Of a DNA stretch of 64,000 nucleotides, positions 30,114-40,113 are shown in pieces (within the stretch, counting starts at the first letter, position 1; each line of letters opens with the position of its first letter). The translations under genes were made by a program, and so were the position numbers. The stretch is from Pseudomonadota bacterium (lineage in GTDB: Bacteria > Pseudomonadota > Alphaproteobacteria > Rhizobiales > Pleomorphomonadaceae): assembly GCA_018262505.1 (NCBI GenBank), contig JAGSYV010000003.1, positions 1 to 64,000 of the forward strand, in the 5' to 3' direction. The notes beneath the pieces are model-generated. The model did no database searches. It had not been told where the DNA came from and was given only the letters and a program-made list of their open reading frames with translations.

Positions 30114-30130
30114 TTTAGAATTACTCAAAA
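30114..30130. promoter_or_regulatory. Candidate Irr/ICE-type iron-regulatory box
   Basis: TTTAGAATTACTCAAAA versus remembered consensus TTTAGAA-N3-TTCTAAA (two mismatches), upstream of suf cluster. Confidence 0.35.
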
Positions 30131-30321
30131 CTGATGCAAGCAGCGCATCGTTTCGGCTTGTGCGCTTGCACTGGACCGCCGGCCGGTCCGGCGTCAAGAA
30201 AAATCGCATCTCCGAGCATTGTTGAGCGGTCGCAGGCCGGTCTGGCAGGTCAAAAGCCGATGGTATAGTGAACGCATCAGCCAGCCGATCGTTCCGGCGG
30301 CCGTTGCGAATGGGGTAGGGT

Positions 30322-31497
30322 ATGGCGGAGGCGCGCCTCTATTTTGACTGGAACGCCGGCGCGCCGATGAAGGCAGTCGCCCGGGCGCGCCTTGTTGAGC
30401 TGCTCGACCGTCCCGGTAACAGCTCGTCGGTGCACGCCGAAGGGCGAGCAGCGCGCTCGGCCGTGGAGGGTGCCCGCCGATCCGTGGCGCGGCTCTGCGG
30501 GGCCGAGGCGAAGGGCGTAACCTTTTGCTCGGGCGGAACGGAAGCTGCGAACACCGTGCTGACGCCTGACTGGACACTGTTCGGCAAGCCCTATCGGCTC
30601 GACCGACTATTGGTGTCGGCGGTCGAACATCCTGCGGTGGCGCGCGGTGGGCGCTTCCCGACGGACAGGATTGATATCATTCCGATCGATGGCAATGGCA
30701 TCGTCGATCTCGGTTTTCTTGATCGCCGTCTTGCGGAACTCGCGGCGGACGGCCAGCGAGCGCTTGTGTCGGTGATGATGGCCAACAACGAGACCGGCGT
30801 TGTCGAGCCGGTTGCCGAAGTGGCGCGGATCGCGCGGGTCCATGGGGCCATTGTCCATTCCGATGCGGTGCAGGCGGCGGGCAAGTTGCCGATCGACATT
30901 GAAGCGCTGGGGCTCGACGTGTTGACCCTCTCCGCCCACAAGATTGGCGGCGGGCAGGGGGGCGGCGCCGTGGTGCGCGGCCGCAACGGTTTCGCCTTCT
31001 CGCCGCTCCTCACCGGCGGAGGCCAGGAGTCCTGGGCGCGCGCCGGGACGGAAAACGTCGCGACCATCGGCGCTTTTGGCGCGGCCGCCGAGGCGGCGTG
31101 CGCCGATCTTGACGGGATGGCGCGGGTTGCTGGGCGACGCGACCGTATCGCGGCGATGATCCGCGATGCTGCGCCGGACGCGGCATTTTTTGGTGAAGAC
31201 GTGCCCCGGTTGGCGAACACGCTTTCCTTTGCCGTGCCGGGCGTTTCGGCCGAAACGGCAGTGATCGCCTTCGATCTGGCCGGTGTGGCGCTGTCGTCCG
31301 GCTCGGCCTGTTCTTCGGGCAAGGTGACGGCGAGCCCGGTGCTGACGGCGATGGGGATCGATCCTGCGCTCGTCAAGTGCGGGCTCAGGGTATCGATCGG
31401 AGCGGACACCCCTGACGAGGAAATCGCCGCCTTCGGTTTGCGGGCGCGCAACGTCTTCGCCGCTATGAAGAAACAACATGGGACCGCCGCAGCCTGA
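30322..31497 (+). CDS. Cysteine desulfurase (NifS/IscS type)
   Basis: [35 protein letters not shown]. Confidence 0.93.
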   Translation: MAEARLYFDWNAGAPMKAVARARLVELLDRPGNSSSVHAEGRAARSAVEGARRSVARLCGAEAKGVTFCSGGTEAANTVLTPDWTLFGKPYRLDRLLVSAVEHPAVARGGRFPTDRIDIIPIDGNGIVDLGFLDRRLAELAADGQRALVSVMMANNETGVVEPVAEVARIARVHGAIVHSDAVQAAGKLPIDIEALGLDVLTLSAHKIGGGQGGGAVVRGRNGFAFSPLLTGGGQESWARAGTENVATIGAFGAAAEAACADLDGMARVAGRRDRIAAMIRDAAPDAAFFGEDVPRLANTLSFAVPGVSAETAVIAFDLAGVALSSGSACSSGKVTASPVLTAMGIDPALVKCGLRVSIGADTPDEEIAAFGLRARNVFAAMKKQHGTAAA

Positions 31498-31579
31498 GCG
31501 ACTACCGGCCGCGGAAAAAAGCGACTACATTGAGGACAGATTTCCCACGGTCCTTGAAACCGCGTGGAAGGAGCGAGAG

Positions 31580-33055
31580 ATGGCAGCAGTTAAGGAGACG
31601 GTCGATCACGTCCTGTCGATCGACGTCGACAAATACAAGTACGGCTTCGTCAGCGACATCGAGTCGGATGTGGCACCGAAGGGACTGGACGAGAGTACCG
31701 TCCGCTTCATTTCGGCCAAGAAGGACGAGCCGGAGTGGCTCACCGAATGGCGGCTCGAGGCGTTGCGCCGCTGGCGGACCATGGACGAGCCGACCTGGGC
31801 ACGCGTCGACTATCCGCCGATCGATTTTCAGGACCTGCACTATTACTCGGCGCCGAAAAAGACCGCCGGTCCGAAGAGCCTCGACGAGGTCGATCCGGCG
31901 CTGCTCGAGACCTACAAGAAGCTCGGCATTCCTCTGAAAGAGCAGGAAATCCTGGCTGGCGTCGAAAAGGGCGACCGGCTCGTCGCCGTGGACGCGGTGT
32001 TCGACAGCGTCTCGGTGGTTACCACCTTCAAGGCCGAACTTGCCAAGCACGGCGTCATCTTTTGCCCGATCTCGGAAGCGGTGAAGACGCATCCGGAGTT
32101 GGTCAAGAAGTATCTCGGCTCGGTCGTGCCGGTCAGCGACAACTTCTATGCGACGCTGAACTCGGCGGTGTTTTCGGATGGCTCCTTTGTCTACGTGCCG
32201 AAGGGCGTGCGTTGCCCGATGGAGCTCTCCACCTATTTCCGCATCAACGAGAAGAACACCGGCCAGTTCGAGCGGACGCTGATCATTGCCGATGAAGGCG
32301 CCTACGTCTCCTATCTCGAGGGCTGCACGGCGCCGAGCCGCGACGAGAATCAGCTCCACGCCGCCGTGGTCGAGCTGATCGCCCTCGACGATGCCGAGAT
32401 CAAGTACTCCACCGTCCAGAACTGGTATCCGGGCGACTCGGAGGGCAAGGGCGGCGTCTTCAACTTCGTGACCAAGCGCGGCGACTGCCGGGGCAAGAAC
32501 TCCAAGATTTCCTGGACGCAGGTGGAGACCGGCTCGGCCATCACCTGGAAATATCCGTCCTGCATCCTGCGCGGCGACAATTCACGCGGTGAGTTCTATT
32601 CGATCGCCATTTCCAACGGTCGCCAGCAGGTCGATAGCGGCACCAAGATGATCCATCTCGGCAAGAACACGTCGTCGAAGATCATCTCCAAGGGCATTTC
32701 GGCTGGCCGGTCCAGCAACACCTATCGCGGCCTGGTCTCGATCGGTCGCAAGGCCTCCGGCGCCCGCAACTTCACCAACTGCGACAGCTTGCTGATCGGC
32801 AACAAGTGCGGCGCCCATACCGTGCCCTACATCGAAAGCAAGAACGCTTCGGCCATTGTCGAGCATGAAGCGACCACGTCGAAGATTTCGGACGACCAGA
32901 TGTTCTACTGCCTGCAGCGCGGATTGCCGCAGGAGGAAGCCATCGCCCTGATCGTCAACGGCTTCGTCAAGGACGTGCTGCAACAGCTGCCGATGGAATT
33001 CATGGTGGAGACGCAGAAGCTGATCGGCATCAGCCTCGAAGGCAGCGTCGGCTGA
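31580..33055 (+). CDS. sufB: Fe-S cluster assembly protein SufB
   Basis: [26 protein letters not shown]-like region [12 protein letters not shown]; operon context. Track start 31478. Confidence 0.97.
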   Translation: MAAVKETVDHVLSIDVDKYKYGFVSDIESDVAPKGLDESTVRFISAKKDEPEWLTEWRLEALRRWRTMDEPTWARVDYPPIDFQDLHYYSAPKKTAGPKSLDEVDPALLETYKKLGIPLKEQEILAGVEKGDRLVAVDAVFDSVSVVTTFKAELAKHGVIFCPISEAVKTHPELVKKYLGSVVPVSDNFYATLNSAVFSDGSFVYVPKGVRCPMELSTYFRINEKNTGQFERTLIIADEGAYVSYLEGCTAPSRDENQLHAAVVELIALDDAEIKYSTVQNWYPGDSEGKGGVFNFVTKRGDCRGKNSKISWTQVETGSAITWKYPSCILRGDNSRGEFYSIAISNGRQQVDSGTKMIHLGKNTSSKIISKGISAGRSSNTYRGLVSIGRKASGARNFTNCDSLLIGNKCGAHTVPYIESKNASAIVEHEATTSKISDDQMFYCLQRGLPQEEAIALIVNGFVKDVLQQLPMEFMVETQKLIGISLEGSVG

Positions 33056-33157
33056 GGACTGCCGGGTGCGCCGCGACACACGCCCAGGCTTTTTCAAACC
33101 AACGATAACGAGCCTCCGCCACGCGCGTCGAGGCCAAACGGACAACAGGACAGAACC

Positions 33158-33910
33158 ATGCTCGAGATCAAGAACCTCCACGCCCGGATTGGTGACCGCG
33201 AGATCCTGAAGGGTCTCTCCCTCACGGTGAAGCCCGGCGAAGTGCACGCCATCATGGGGCCGAACGGCGCCGGCAAGTCGACGCTGTCCTACATCCTGGC
33301 CGGCAAGGACGACTACGAGATCACCGAGGGCGAGGTGCTGCTGAACGGTCAGTCGATCCTCGACCTCACACCCAACGAGCGTTCGGTGGCCGGCCTGTTC
33401 CTGGCCTTCCAATATCCGATCGAGATCCCGGGCGTTGCCACCATGACCTTCCTCAAGGCGGCGCTCAATTCGCATCGCAAGGCCAAGGGCCAGGACGAGC
33501 TGACGACGCCGGAGTTCATGAAGCTGGTGAAGGGCGTCGCCGAGAGGCTCAACATCACCTCGGATATGCTGAAGCGACCGGTCAATGTCGGCTTCTCCGG
33601 CGGCGAGAAGAAGCGCGCCGAAATCATGCAGATGGCGCTGCTGCAGCCGTCGATCTGCATCCTCGACGAGACCGACTCCGGTCTCGACATCGACGCTCTG
33701 AAGGTGGTGTCCGAGGGCGTCAACGCGCTGCGCTCACCCGACCGCGCCTTCGTGGTGATCACCCATTATCAGCGCCTGCTGGACCATATCGTGCCGGACA
33801 TCGTGCACGTGCTGTCCGACGGCCGCATCGTCCGTACCGGCGGGCCGGAGCTGGCGCTCGATCTTGAGAAGAATGGTTACGCCGCCTATGTGGCGGACGC
33901 GGCCGCTTGA
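33158..33910 (+). CDS. sufC: Fe-S cluster assembly ATPase SufC
   Basis: IMGPNGAGKSTLSYILAG, GFSGGEKKRAEIMQM, LDETDSGLDIDAL. Confidence 0.97.
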   Translation: MLEIKNLHARIGDREILKGLSLTVKPGEVHAIMGPNGAGKSTLSYILAGKDDYEITEGEVLLNGQSILDLTPNERSVAGLFLAFQYPIEIPGVATMTFLKAALNSHRKAKGQDELTTPEFMKLVKGVAERLNITSDMLKRPVNVGFSGGEKKRAEIMQMALLQPSICILDETDSGLDIDALKVVSEGVNALRSPDRAFVVITHYQRLLDHIVPDIVHVLSDGRIVRTGGPELALDLEKNGYAAYVADAAA

Positions 33911-33921
33911 GGGGGATGACC

Positions 33922-35244
33922 ATGGTTGCCACCCCCGCCCGCACGCCAGCCGAACTGGCGCTGGTCGCCCGTTATCCGGCTGAACGGACGTCGTTGCCCG
34001 GAACGGCCGACGTCATCGCGATCCGTGACGCTGCCTTTGGCGGTGTCGAGAAGAGCGGCTTGCCGCATCGCCGGGTCGAAGACTGGAAATACACCGATCT
34101 GCGTGCCCGGCTGAAGACGTTTCCGCCGGCTGCGGGACCAGCCGATGTGGCCCGCATCCTGATCGCCGCTCCGGCGGTCGAGGACGACAAGGCTCGCCGC
34201 CTGGTGATCGCCAACGGGCGGTACCGGCCCGAGTTGTCCGATCTCAAGGATCTTGAGCCCGGTTTGTCGGTCTTTTCGCTCGCCACGGCGCTGGAGGCCG
34301 GTGACACCCTCGTGCTGGCGGCCCTGAAGCTTGACGACGCGGTCGCCGCCAACACTGCCGTGGCGCTCAACACCGCCTTCATGACCGATGGTCTCGTCAT
34401 CGCCGTCGCCGATGGCGCTGAAATCCAGCGGCCGGTGGAGCTGGTTCACATCGCAGAAGGCGAACCTGCTGCCTCAACCGCCGTGCGTCACCTCGTCACG
34501 GTCGGCAAGGGCGCCAGGATGACGCTGATCGAGACGATCGAGTCGCTCGATACGGTGGCCCACCATTCCAACGTGATGACGGTGCTTGAGGTGGGCGATG
34601 GCGCCAAGGTCGATCACATTCGTCTGCAGCTTGAGCCGGACGAGGCGGTCTGCATGACGTCGCTGGTGGCGAAGATCGGTCGCGAAGCGAGCTTCGACAC
34701 CTTCAACGCGGCGCTGGGTGCCGGCCTTGCTCGGGCGCAGATCTTCGCCGAGTTCACCGGCCGCGATGCCCGGGCCGGCTTCCGCGGCGTGACCATGCTC
34801 AACGGTCGGCGCCACGCCGACACGACGCTGTTTCTCGTCCATGGTGCAGAGAATTGTCAGAGTCGAGAACTCTACAAGGCGGTCATCGACGACGAGGCCC
34901 GCTCGGCGTTTGCCGGTCGCATCGCCGTGCCGGCCCACGCCCAGAAGACCGACGCGCGCATGATGACGGCCTCGCTGCTGCTCTCCGAGGAGGCCGAGGC
35001 CGACGCCAAGCCGGAACTCGAGATCTTCGCCGACGACGTCCAGTGCGGCCATGGCGCCACCTGCGGCGCCATTGATGACGATCTGCTGTTCTATCTTCTG
35101 TCGCGCGGCATCCCCAAGGCAGAGGCCGAGAGCATGCTGATCCTCGCCTTCCTCGGCGAGGCGATCGACGAGATCCAGAACCAAGCGGTCCACGATGCCC
35201 TGATCCACCGGGTCGAGGGTTGGTTGAAAGCTAGGGCGGCGTGA
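33922..35244 (+). CDS. sufD: Fe-S cluster assembly protein SufD
   Basis: VEDWKYTDLR, DDVQCGHGATCGAIDDDLLFYLLSRGI. Track start 33907. Confidence 0.96.
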   Translation: MVATPARTPAELALVARYPAERTSLPGTADVIAIRDAAFGGVEKSGLPHRRVEDWKYTDLRARLKTFPPAAGPADVARILIAAPAVEDDKARRLVIANGRYRPELSDLKDLEPGLSVFSLATALEAGDTLVLAALKLDDAVAANTAVALNTAFMTDGLVIAVADGAEIQRPVELVHIAEGEPAASTAVRHLVTVGKGARMTLIETIESLDTVAHHSNVMTVLEVGDGAKVDHIRLQLEPDEAVCMTSLVAKIGREASFDTFNAALGAGLARAQIFAEFTGRDARAGFRGVTMLNGRRHADTTLFLVHGAENCQSRELYKAVIDDEARSAFAGRIAVPAHAQKTDARMMTASLLLSEEAEADAKPELEIFADDVQCGHGATCGAIDDDLLFYLLSRGIPKAEAESMLILAFLGEAIDEIQNQAVHDALIHRVEGWLKARAA

Positions 35245-35289
35245 GCCGGCATCGCCGCCCGGTGTACCGGGCGGCTCAGACAAGAGATC

Positions 35290-36525
35290 ATGACGATGTC
35301 CGTTCCGTCCTATGACGTCGAGACCATTCGCAAGGATTTCCCTATCCTTGCCGAGAAGGTCTATGGCAAGCCGCTGGTCTACCTCGACAACGGTGCCTCG
35401 GCGCAAAAGCCGTTGGCCGTGCTCGACCGCATGTGGCATGCCTACACCCACGAATATGCCAACGTTCACCGCGGCCTGCATTACCTGTCGAACGCCGCGA
35501 CAGAGGCCTATGAAGATGCGCGCGAAGCGGTGCGCGCCTTCCTCAACGCGCCGTCGACCGAACAGGTGATCTTCACCCGCTCGTCGACCGAGGCGATCAA
35601 CCTTGTGGCGGCAAGCTACGGCGGCATGGTGCTCGGCGAGGGCGACGAGGTCATCCTCTCCATCCTGGAACACCATTCCAACATCGTGCCGTGGAACTTC
35701 CATCGCGAGAAGAAGGGCATCGTCATCAAGTGGGCGCCGGTCCACGACGACGGCAGCTTCGATCTCGAGGCTTTCGAGAAGCTGTTCACACCACGCACCA
35801 AGATTGTTGCCATCACCCAGATGTCCAACGTCACCGGTACCATCGTGCCGATCCGCGAGGTGACGCGCATCGCCCATGCCCACGGCGCGGTGGTGCTGGT
35901 CGACGGCAGCCAGGGAGCGGTCCACCTGCCGGTCGATGTGCAGGATCTCGACGCCGACTTCTATGTGCTGACCGGCCACAAGGTCTACGGCCCCACCGGC
36001 ATTGGCGTTCTCTACGGCAAGCGGCACCTCCTGGAGGCCATGCCGCCCTGGCAGGGCGGCGGCGAGATGATCGAGACGGTGACCACCGAGGGCGTAACCT
36101 ATAACGAGCCACCGCACCGCTTCGAGGCGGGGACGCCGCCGATCGTGCAGGCGATCGGCCTCGGCGCCGCGCTGCGCTACATGGAAAGTCTGGGGCGCGA
36201 GGCCATTCTCGCCCATGAGTCCGATCTGCGCGACTATGCCATGCAGCGGCTCGGCGAGATGAACTCCATCCGTATCTACGGCACCACCAAGGAGAAGGGG
36301 GCCATCGTCGCCTTCTCGATGGATGGGGCGCACGCCCACGACGTTGCCACCGTCATCGACCGCTCGGGTGTTGCCGTTCGCGCCGGCACCCATTGCGCCA
36401 TGCCGCTGCTATCCCGCTTCGGCGTGACGTCGACCTGTCGCGCTTCCTTTGCCCTCTACAACACGCGCGCCGAAGTGGACGCGCTGGTCACGGCCCTCAG
36501 GAAGGCCGAGGCCCTGTTTGGATGA
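35290..36525 (+). CDS. sufS: Cysteine desulfurase SufS
   Basis: YLDNGASAQKP, LTGHKVYGPTGIGVLYG, RAGTHCAMPLL. Confidence 0.97.
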   Translation: MTMSVPSYDVETIRKDFPILAEKVYGKPLVYLDNGASAQKPLAVLDRMWHAYTHEYANVHRGLHYLSNAATEAYEDAREAVRAFLNAPSTEQVIFTRSSTEAINLVAASYGGMVLGEGDEVILSILEHHSNIVPWNFHREKKGIVIKWAPVHDDGSFDLEAFEKLFTPRTKIVAITQMSNVTGTIVPIREVTRIAHAHGAVVLVDGSQGAVHLPVDVQDLDADFYVLTGHKVYGPTGIGVLYGKRHLLEAMPPWQGGGEMIETVTTEGVTYNEPPHRFEAGTPPIVQAIGLGAALRYMESLGREAILAHESDLRDYAMQRLGEMNSIRIYGTTKEKGAIVAFSMDGAHAHDVATVIDRSGVAVRAGTHCAMPLLSRFGVTSTCRASFALYNTRAEVDALVTALRKAEALFG

Positions 36526-36908
36526 CCGAGATGACCGAGCAAGCCGAATCATCGCCCAATCAGCCCGAGACCGTCGCCGGTTCGGCCATCGCGCCGGCGG
36601 AGATCGATCGCCTCACCGATGACATCATCGCGGCGCTCAAGACTGTTTACGATCCGGAAATCCCGGCCGACATCTATGAACTCGGCCTCGTCTACCGGAT
36701 CGACATCGACGACGACCGCCTCGTCACCATCGACATGACGCTGACCGCTCCGGGCTGTCCGGTGGCCGGCGAGATGCCGGGCTGGGTGGCGAACGCCGTC
36801 GGCGTGGTCCCCGGCGTCTACGACGTCAAGGTCAACATGGTGTTCGATCCGCCGTGGACGCCCGACCGGATGAGCGAGGAAGCCCAGGTCGCTACCGACT
36901 GGTACTGA
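36522..36908 (+). CDS. SUF system DUF59/MIP18 protein (SufT-like)
   Basis: VYDPEIPADIYELGLVYRIDIDDD...TLTAPGCPVAGEMP; overlaps sufS stop. Confidence 0.95.
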   Translation: MTEMTEQAESSPNQPETVAGSAIAPAEIDRLTDDIIAALKTVYDPEIPADIYELGLVYRIDIDDDRLVTIDMTLTAPGCPVAGEMPGWVANAVGVVPGVYDVKVNMVFDPPWTPDRMSEEAQVATDWY

Positions 36909-36944
36909 CGGGCATCTCAGCGCTTTTTCAATGATCAAGCTTTC

Positions 36945-36972
36945 ACGGCCGCCGGAGCGATCCGGTGGCCGT
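36945..36972 (+). terminator. Rho-independent terminator after the suf DUF59 gene
   Basis: ACGGCCGCCGG-AGCGAT-CCGGTGGCCGT (11 bp with one G-U) followed by CTGTCTTTT. Confidence 0.75.
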
Positions 36973-37031
36973 CTGTCTTTTGACCATCTGTCATTTAGCC
37001 GCCTTGCCTTGACGATCGGGGCTCTCTATGC

Positions 37032-37055
37032 GTATTTAACCTTATGGGTAAATAC
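37032..37055. promoter_or_regulatory. Operator-like inverted repeat over the ArsR start codon
   Basis: GTATTTAACC-TTAT-GGGTAAATAC, 10-bp arms with one mismatch. Confidence 0.5.
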
Positions 37056-37396
37056 GTGCTAGACCTAGACATGGTGTTTCTCGCGCTGGCCCATCCGACG
37101 CGGCGGGCCATGTTGGCGCGGCTTGGCCAGGGCGAGGCGACGGTCGGCGAACTCGCTGAGCCGCTCGGCATATCCCTGCCGGCCGTGCCAAGCATCTCAA
37201 GGTGATGGAGCGGGCGAAGCTGATCAGTCGCAGCCGCAACGCTCAGTGGCGACCTTGCCGGCTGGAAGCCGGACCGCTCACGGCGGCGTCCGGCTGAATC
37301 GACGAACAACTGCGGGTATGGGAGGCGTGGTTCGACCGCCTCGAGACCTGTCTCGGTGCACTTGAAGGCGAAGAAGGACGACGCGATGACCGATGA
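37044..37396 (+). pseudogene. ArsR family regulator, frameshifted and with in-frame stop
   Basis: Frame 1: MGKYVLDLDMVFLALAHPTRRAMLARLGQGEATVGELAEPLGISLPAV; then a -1 shift at GCCGTG-CC-AAGCATCTCAAG into KHLKVMERAKLISRSRNAQWRPCRLEAGPLTAASG-TGA-IDEQLRVWEAWFDRLETCLGALEGEEGRRDDR. Confidence 0.85.
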
Positions 37397-37844
37397 AGCG
37401 GACCGCGAATTGGTATTGCGGCGGGAAATTCCCTTTCGACGCGAGCTGGTGTGGAAGGCGATGACAGATCCCGTCCATGTCAACAAGTGGTGGGGACCGA
37501 ACGGCTTCACCTCGGAGGACGTTCGCATGGACTTCCGTGTCGGTGGCGTCTGGGCCTTCAACATGGTGGGACCGGATGGCACGCGCTATCCCAACCATTC
37601 GGTGTTCAAGCAGGTCGTGCCGCCGTCGAGGCTGACGTTCGATGTTGGTGACGGCAAGAAAGTCTGGTTCGAGATGGCCGTTACCCTCTCCGAGAAGCTC
37701 GGTGGCACGCTGGTCACGTTGCGCCAGCTTTACGCGACGGCAGCGTTCCGCAACGAGGTGGTCGAGAGGTCCGGCGCCATCGAGGGCGGCAAACAGCACC
37801 TTGCCAAGCTCGAAGCCTACGTCCGGGAGCACTTTACAAAGTAA
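37386..37844 (+). CDS. SRPBCC / AHSA1-domain protein
   Basis: REIPFRRELVWKAMTDPVHVNKWWGPNGFTSEDVRMDFRVGG typical AHSA1; overlaps the ArsR remnant end. Confidence 0.88.
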   Translation: MTDEADRELVLRREIPFRRELVWKAMTDPVHVNKWWGPNGFTSEDVRMDFRVGGVWAFNMVGPDGTRYPNHSVFKQVVPPSRLTFDVGDGKKVWFEMAVTLSEKLGGTLVTLRQLYATAAFRNEVVERSGAIEGGKQHLAKLEAYVREHFTK

Positions 37845-37959
37845 CTTCAAGGCTCGCATTACGGCCATGCGGCAAAGCGCTTGTCTCTGATGCGTTTGCT
37901 CCTTATTTTCAGGTTAGTCGTCTTGGCCTTGAACCGAGGCGATGCTGGAGATTGATGAC

Positions 37960-38325
37960 ATGGCTCTCGCCAAGTTCGCCGTTATGACGCTGACCGAATC
38001 CGCCGCGGAACGCGTGCGCGAGATCGTCGACAATGCCGAGGATGCCGTGGGCATCCGGCTCGGCATCAAGAATGGCGGCTGCGCTGGCATGTCCTATACG
38101 GTGGACCTCGCCCGCGAAGCCCTGCCGGGCGACGAGCGTGTCGAGGGGCACGGTGCCACCGTCTTCGTCGAAGCCAAGGCGGTGCTCTTCCTGCTTGGTA
38201 CTGAACTGGATTTCGAGCGGACGCCGCTGCGTACCGGTTTTGTGTTCCGCAATCCCAACCAGGTCGGCGCCTGTGGTTGCGGCGAGAGCGTCAGCTTGAA
38301 GCCGGCCGAGCAGGTGGACGCTTAA
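37960..38325 (+). CDS. sufA: Iron-sulfur assembly scaffold SufA/IscA-like
   Basis: LTESAAERVREIV, GIKNGGCAGMSY, NPNQVGACGCGESV (three conserved Cys). Confidence 0.93.
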   Translation: MALAKFAVMTLTESAAERVREIVDNAEDAVGIRLGIKNGGCAGMSYTVDLAREALPGDERVEGHGATVFVEAKAVLFLLGTELDFERTPLRTGFVFRNPNQVGACGCGESVSLKPAEQVDA

Positions 38326-38363
38326 GGGCGGCCTTCCGCCGTCCGGCGACATATCGGCATTCA

Positions 38364-38397
38364 AAAGGGGAGCAGGACAATCATCCTGCTCCCCTTT
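38364..38397. terminator. Bidirectional terminator
   Basis: AAAGGGGAGCAGGA-CAATCA-TCCTGCTCCCCTTT, perfect 14-bp arms between convergent genes. Confidence 0.8.
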
Positions 38398-38419
38398 CAA
38401 CGACTGAATCCGTTGCGAC

Positions 38420-39361
38420 TCACCAGTTGTGCTGATGGGCGCCGAGTGCTTCGAGAATACGGTCGACGTCCGCCTTCCGGCAGAGCTGCGTACCCGGCAT
38501 CATCACCGAAGCGGTCCCCGAGGCAACGCCCAGACGGAACGCATCTTCCGGAATGAGGCCGGAGGCGAGGCCGTAGACCATGCCGCCGACGAAGCTGTCG
38601 CCCGCACCTGAGGCGCTCTTCACTTCGACATCGGGCGCCTTAAGGAAGAGATGGTTGTCGGCGGTGACCAGCAGCGCACCATCGCCACCCATGGTGATGG
38701 CGATCATTTTCACCTTGCCGGAAGCAATGAGCTCCTTGGCGGCGGGAACCATATCGTCGACGGTGGGCAGCGGTCGGCCAACCAGCTTGGCGAATTCGCC
38801 CTCGGACGGCTTAAACAGCGTGATTCCGCCGCGATTGAGCGCCAGTTCCAGTGGCCTGCCCGAGGTGTCGAGCACCAGATTGCCACCGCGATCGATCACG
38901 AGATCGGCGAGCTGGACGTAGAAGTCTTCAGGCATGCCGCGCGGAAGCGAGCCTGAGCCGACGCACCAATCCCAGTCGAGATCCTTGAGCGCATAGAGGC
39001 AGCGCTTCCACTCGATCTCGCTGACTTCAGGGCCTTCCGGGATGAAGCGGTATTCGAGACCGGTCGACCGCTCGTAGACCAGATGGGCGACACGGGTGCT
39101 CTGGGCGATCGGAATGCGACGGCGCGGAATATTGCGGGCAGCCAGCAACTCGTCGAACATCTGGCCGGTCGTGCCGCCCGACATGTAGAGGGCGATGGAG
39201 CTGCCGCCGAGTTCCTGGATTACGCGCGTGACGTTGATACCGCCGCCGCCCGGATCGTGCTGCTCGTTGGTGATCCGAATCTTATGGGTGTGCCGGACGA
39301 CCTCGGCCTCGGCCGTGTCGTCGATGGATGGGTTGAGTGTGAGCGTGACGATCGGTTTCAT
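38420..39361 (-). CDS. pfkB: PfkB family 1-phosphofructokinase / 6-phosphofructokinase II
   Basis: TLNPSIDDTAE, DPGGGGINVTRVIQELGG, SASGAGDSFVGGMVYGL. Confidence 0.93.
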   Translation of the reverse strand: MKPIVTLTLNPSIDDTAEAEVVRHTHKIRITNEQHDPGGGGINVTRVIQELGGSSIALYMSGGTTGQMFDELLAARNIPRRRIPIAQSTRVAHLVYERSTGLEYRFIPEGPEVSEIEWKRCLYALKDLDWDWCVGSGSLPRGMPEDFYVQLADLVIDRGGNLVLDTSGRPLELALNRGGITLFKPSEGEFAKLVGRPLPTVDDMVPAAKELIASGKVKMIAITMGGDGALLVTADNHLFLKAPDVEVKSASGAGDSFVGGMVYGLASGLIPEDAFRLGVASGTASVMMPGTQLCRKADVDRILEALGAHQHNW

Positions 39362-40113
39362 TGGTCGCTATTTCATCGCCCGTTCGTTGTTTCGTCTCGC
39401 TTTCGCTACAAAAGCCATGTCGTAGATCAACTACACTGCGGTGGAGTGTACGTATCTCTCCGGCCATTCTTTTGGCGCAGGAATATGTGCAACCATAGGT
39501 TACCTGAGTACCGGCTGCACTTCAGTTCTGGATCTAGTCCCCGCCTATCTCGCCCGATCTTGCTTTCGGAGGTATCGCTCCGAGAGTGTGATCAGGTCCA
39601 GCCTCAAACTCCCAGCTTCCGGCTCAGCCACGGCGCACTGTTCCCCCCCCGCGCGCCACGGTCGCCGTGGAAACGGCTTGCTGAAATCGTTCCGTTTCAA
39701 GCAAGACCTTTCATCATAGGTCTTGGCACAGCTAAGCCTTTTGTGCAAGCACCGCGGCACTACGAAAGGCCAATCAAACGTTAATGGCTGTGGCGTTCAA
39801 CGGCTGGAACTGGTTGCCGCAAGTGTCATAATGGGCCGCGATCCACGGAAAATGCGGGGAATCAGGGTTTCCCGCTGAGGTGATCGGTTGCCGGCCGCCT
39901 TCGCGCGCCTGGGGAGGGCGCACCGCCTTTCGATGCGGGTGGCTCAAGAATGAGCGGCCGGGCTGGGCGGGCCGCTTGCCGAGGCCGAAGGGGCCTTGGT
40001 ATTTCATGGAGAATCTGTTCGAGTCAGGGGAAATCGGCCAAGCTGTCGGGGCAGCTCGGTGCTCGGGTTTTCCGGCGAATGGAAAACGCGAATCCAACAG
40101 TTGACGGGGTGCC

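Noticed and set aside
34474-36393. 639-aa minus-strand ORF antisense to sufD/sufS
   Set aside because: Shadow ORF; real suf proteins on the plus strand have full family signatures.
39083-39784. 233-aa ORF overlapping pfkB and the following gap
   Set aside because: First half is antisense to pfkB; second half has no coding character.
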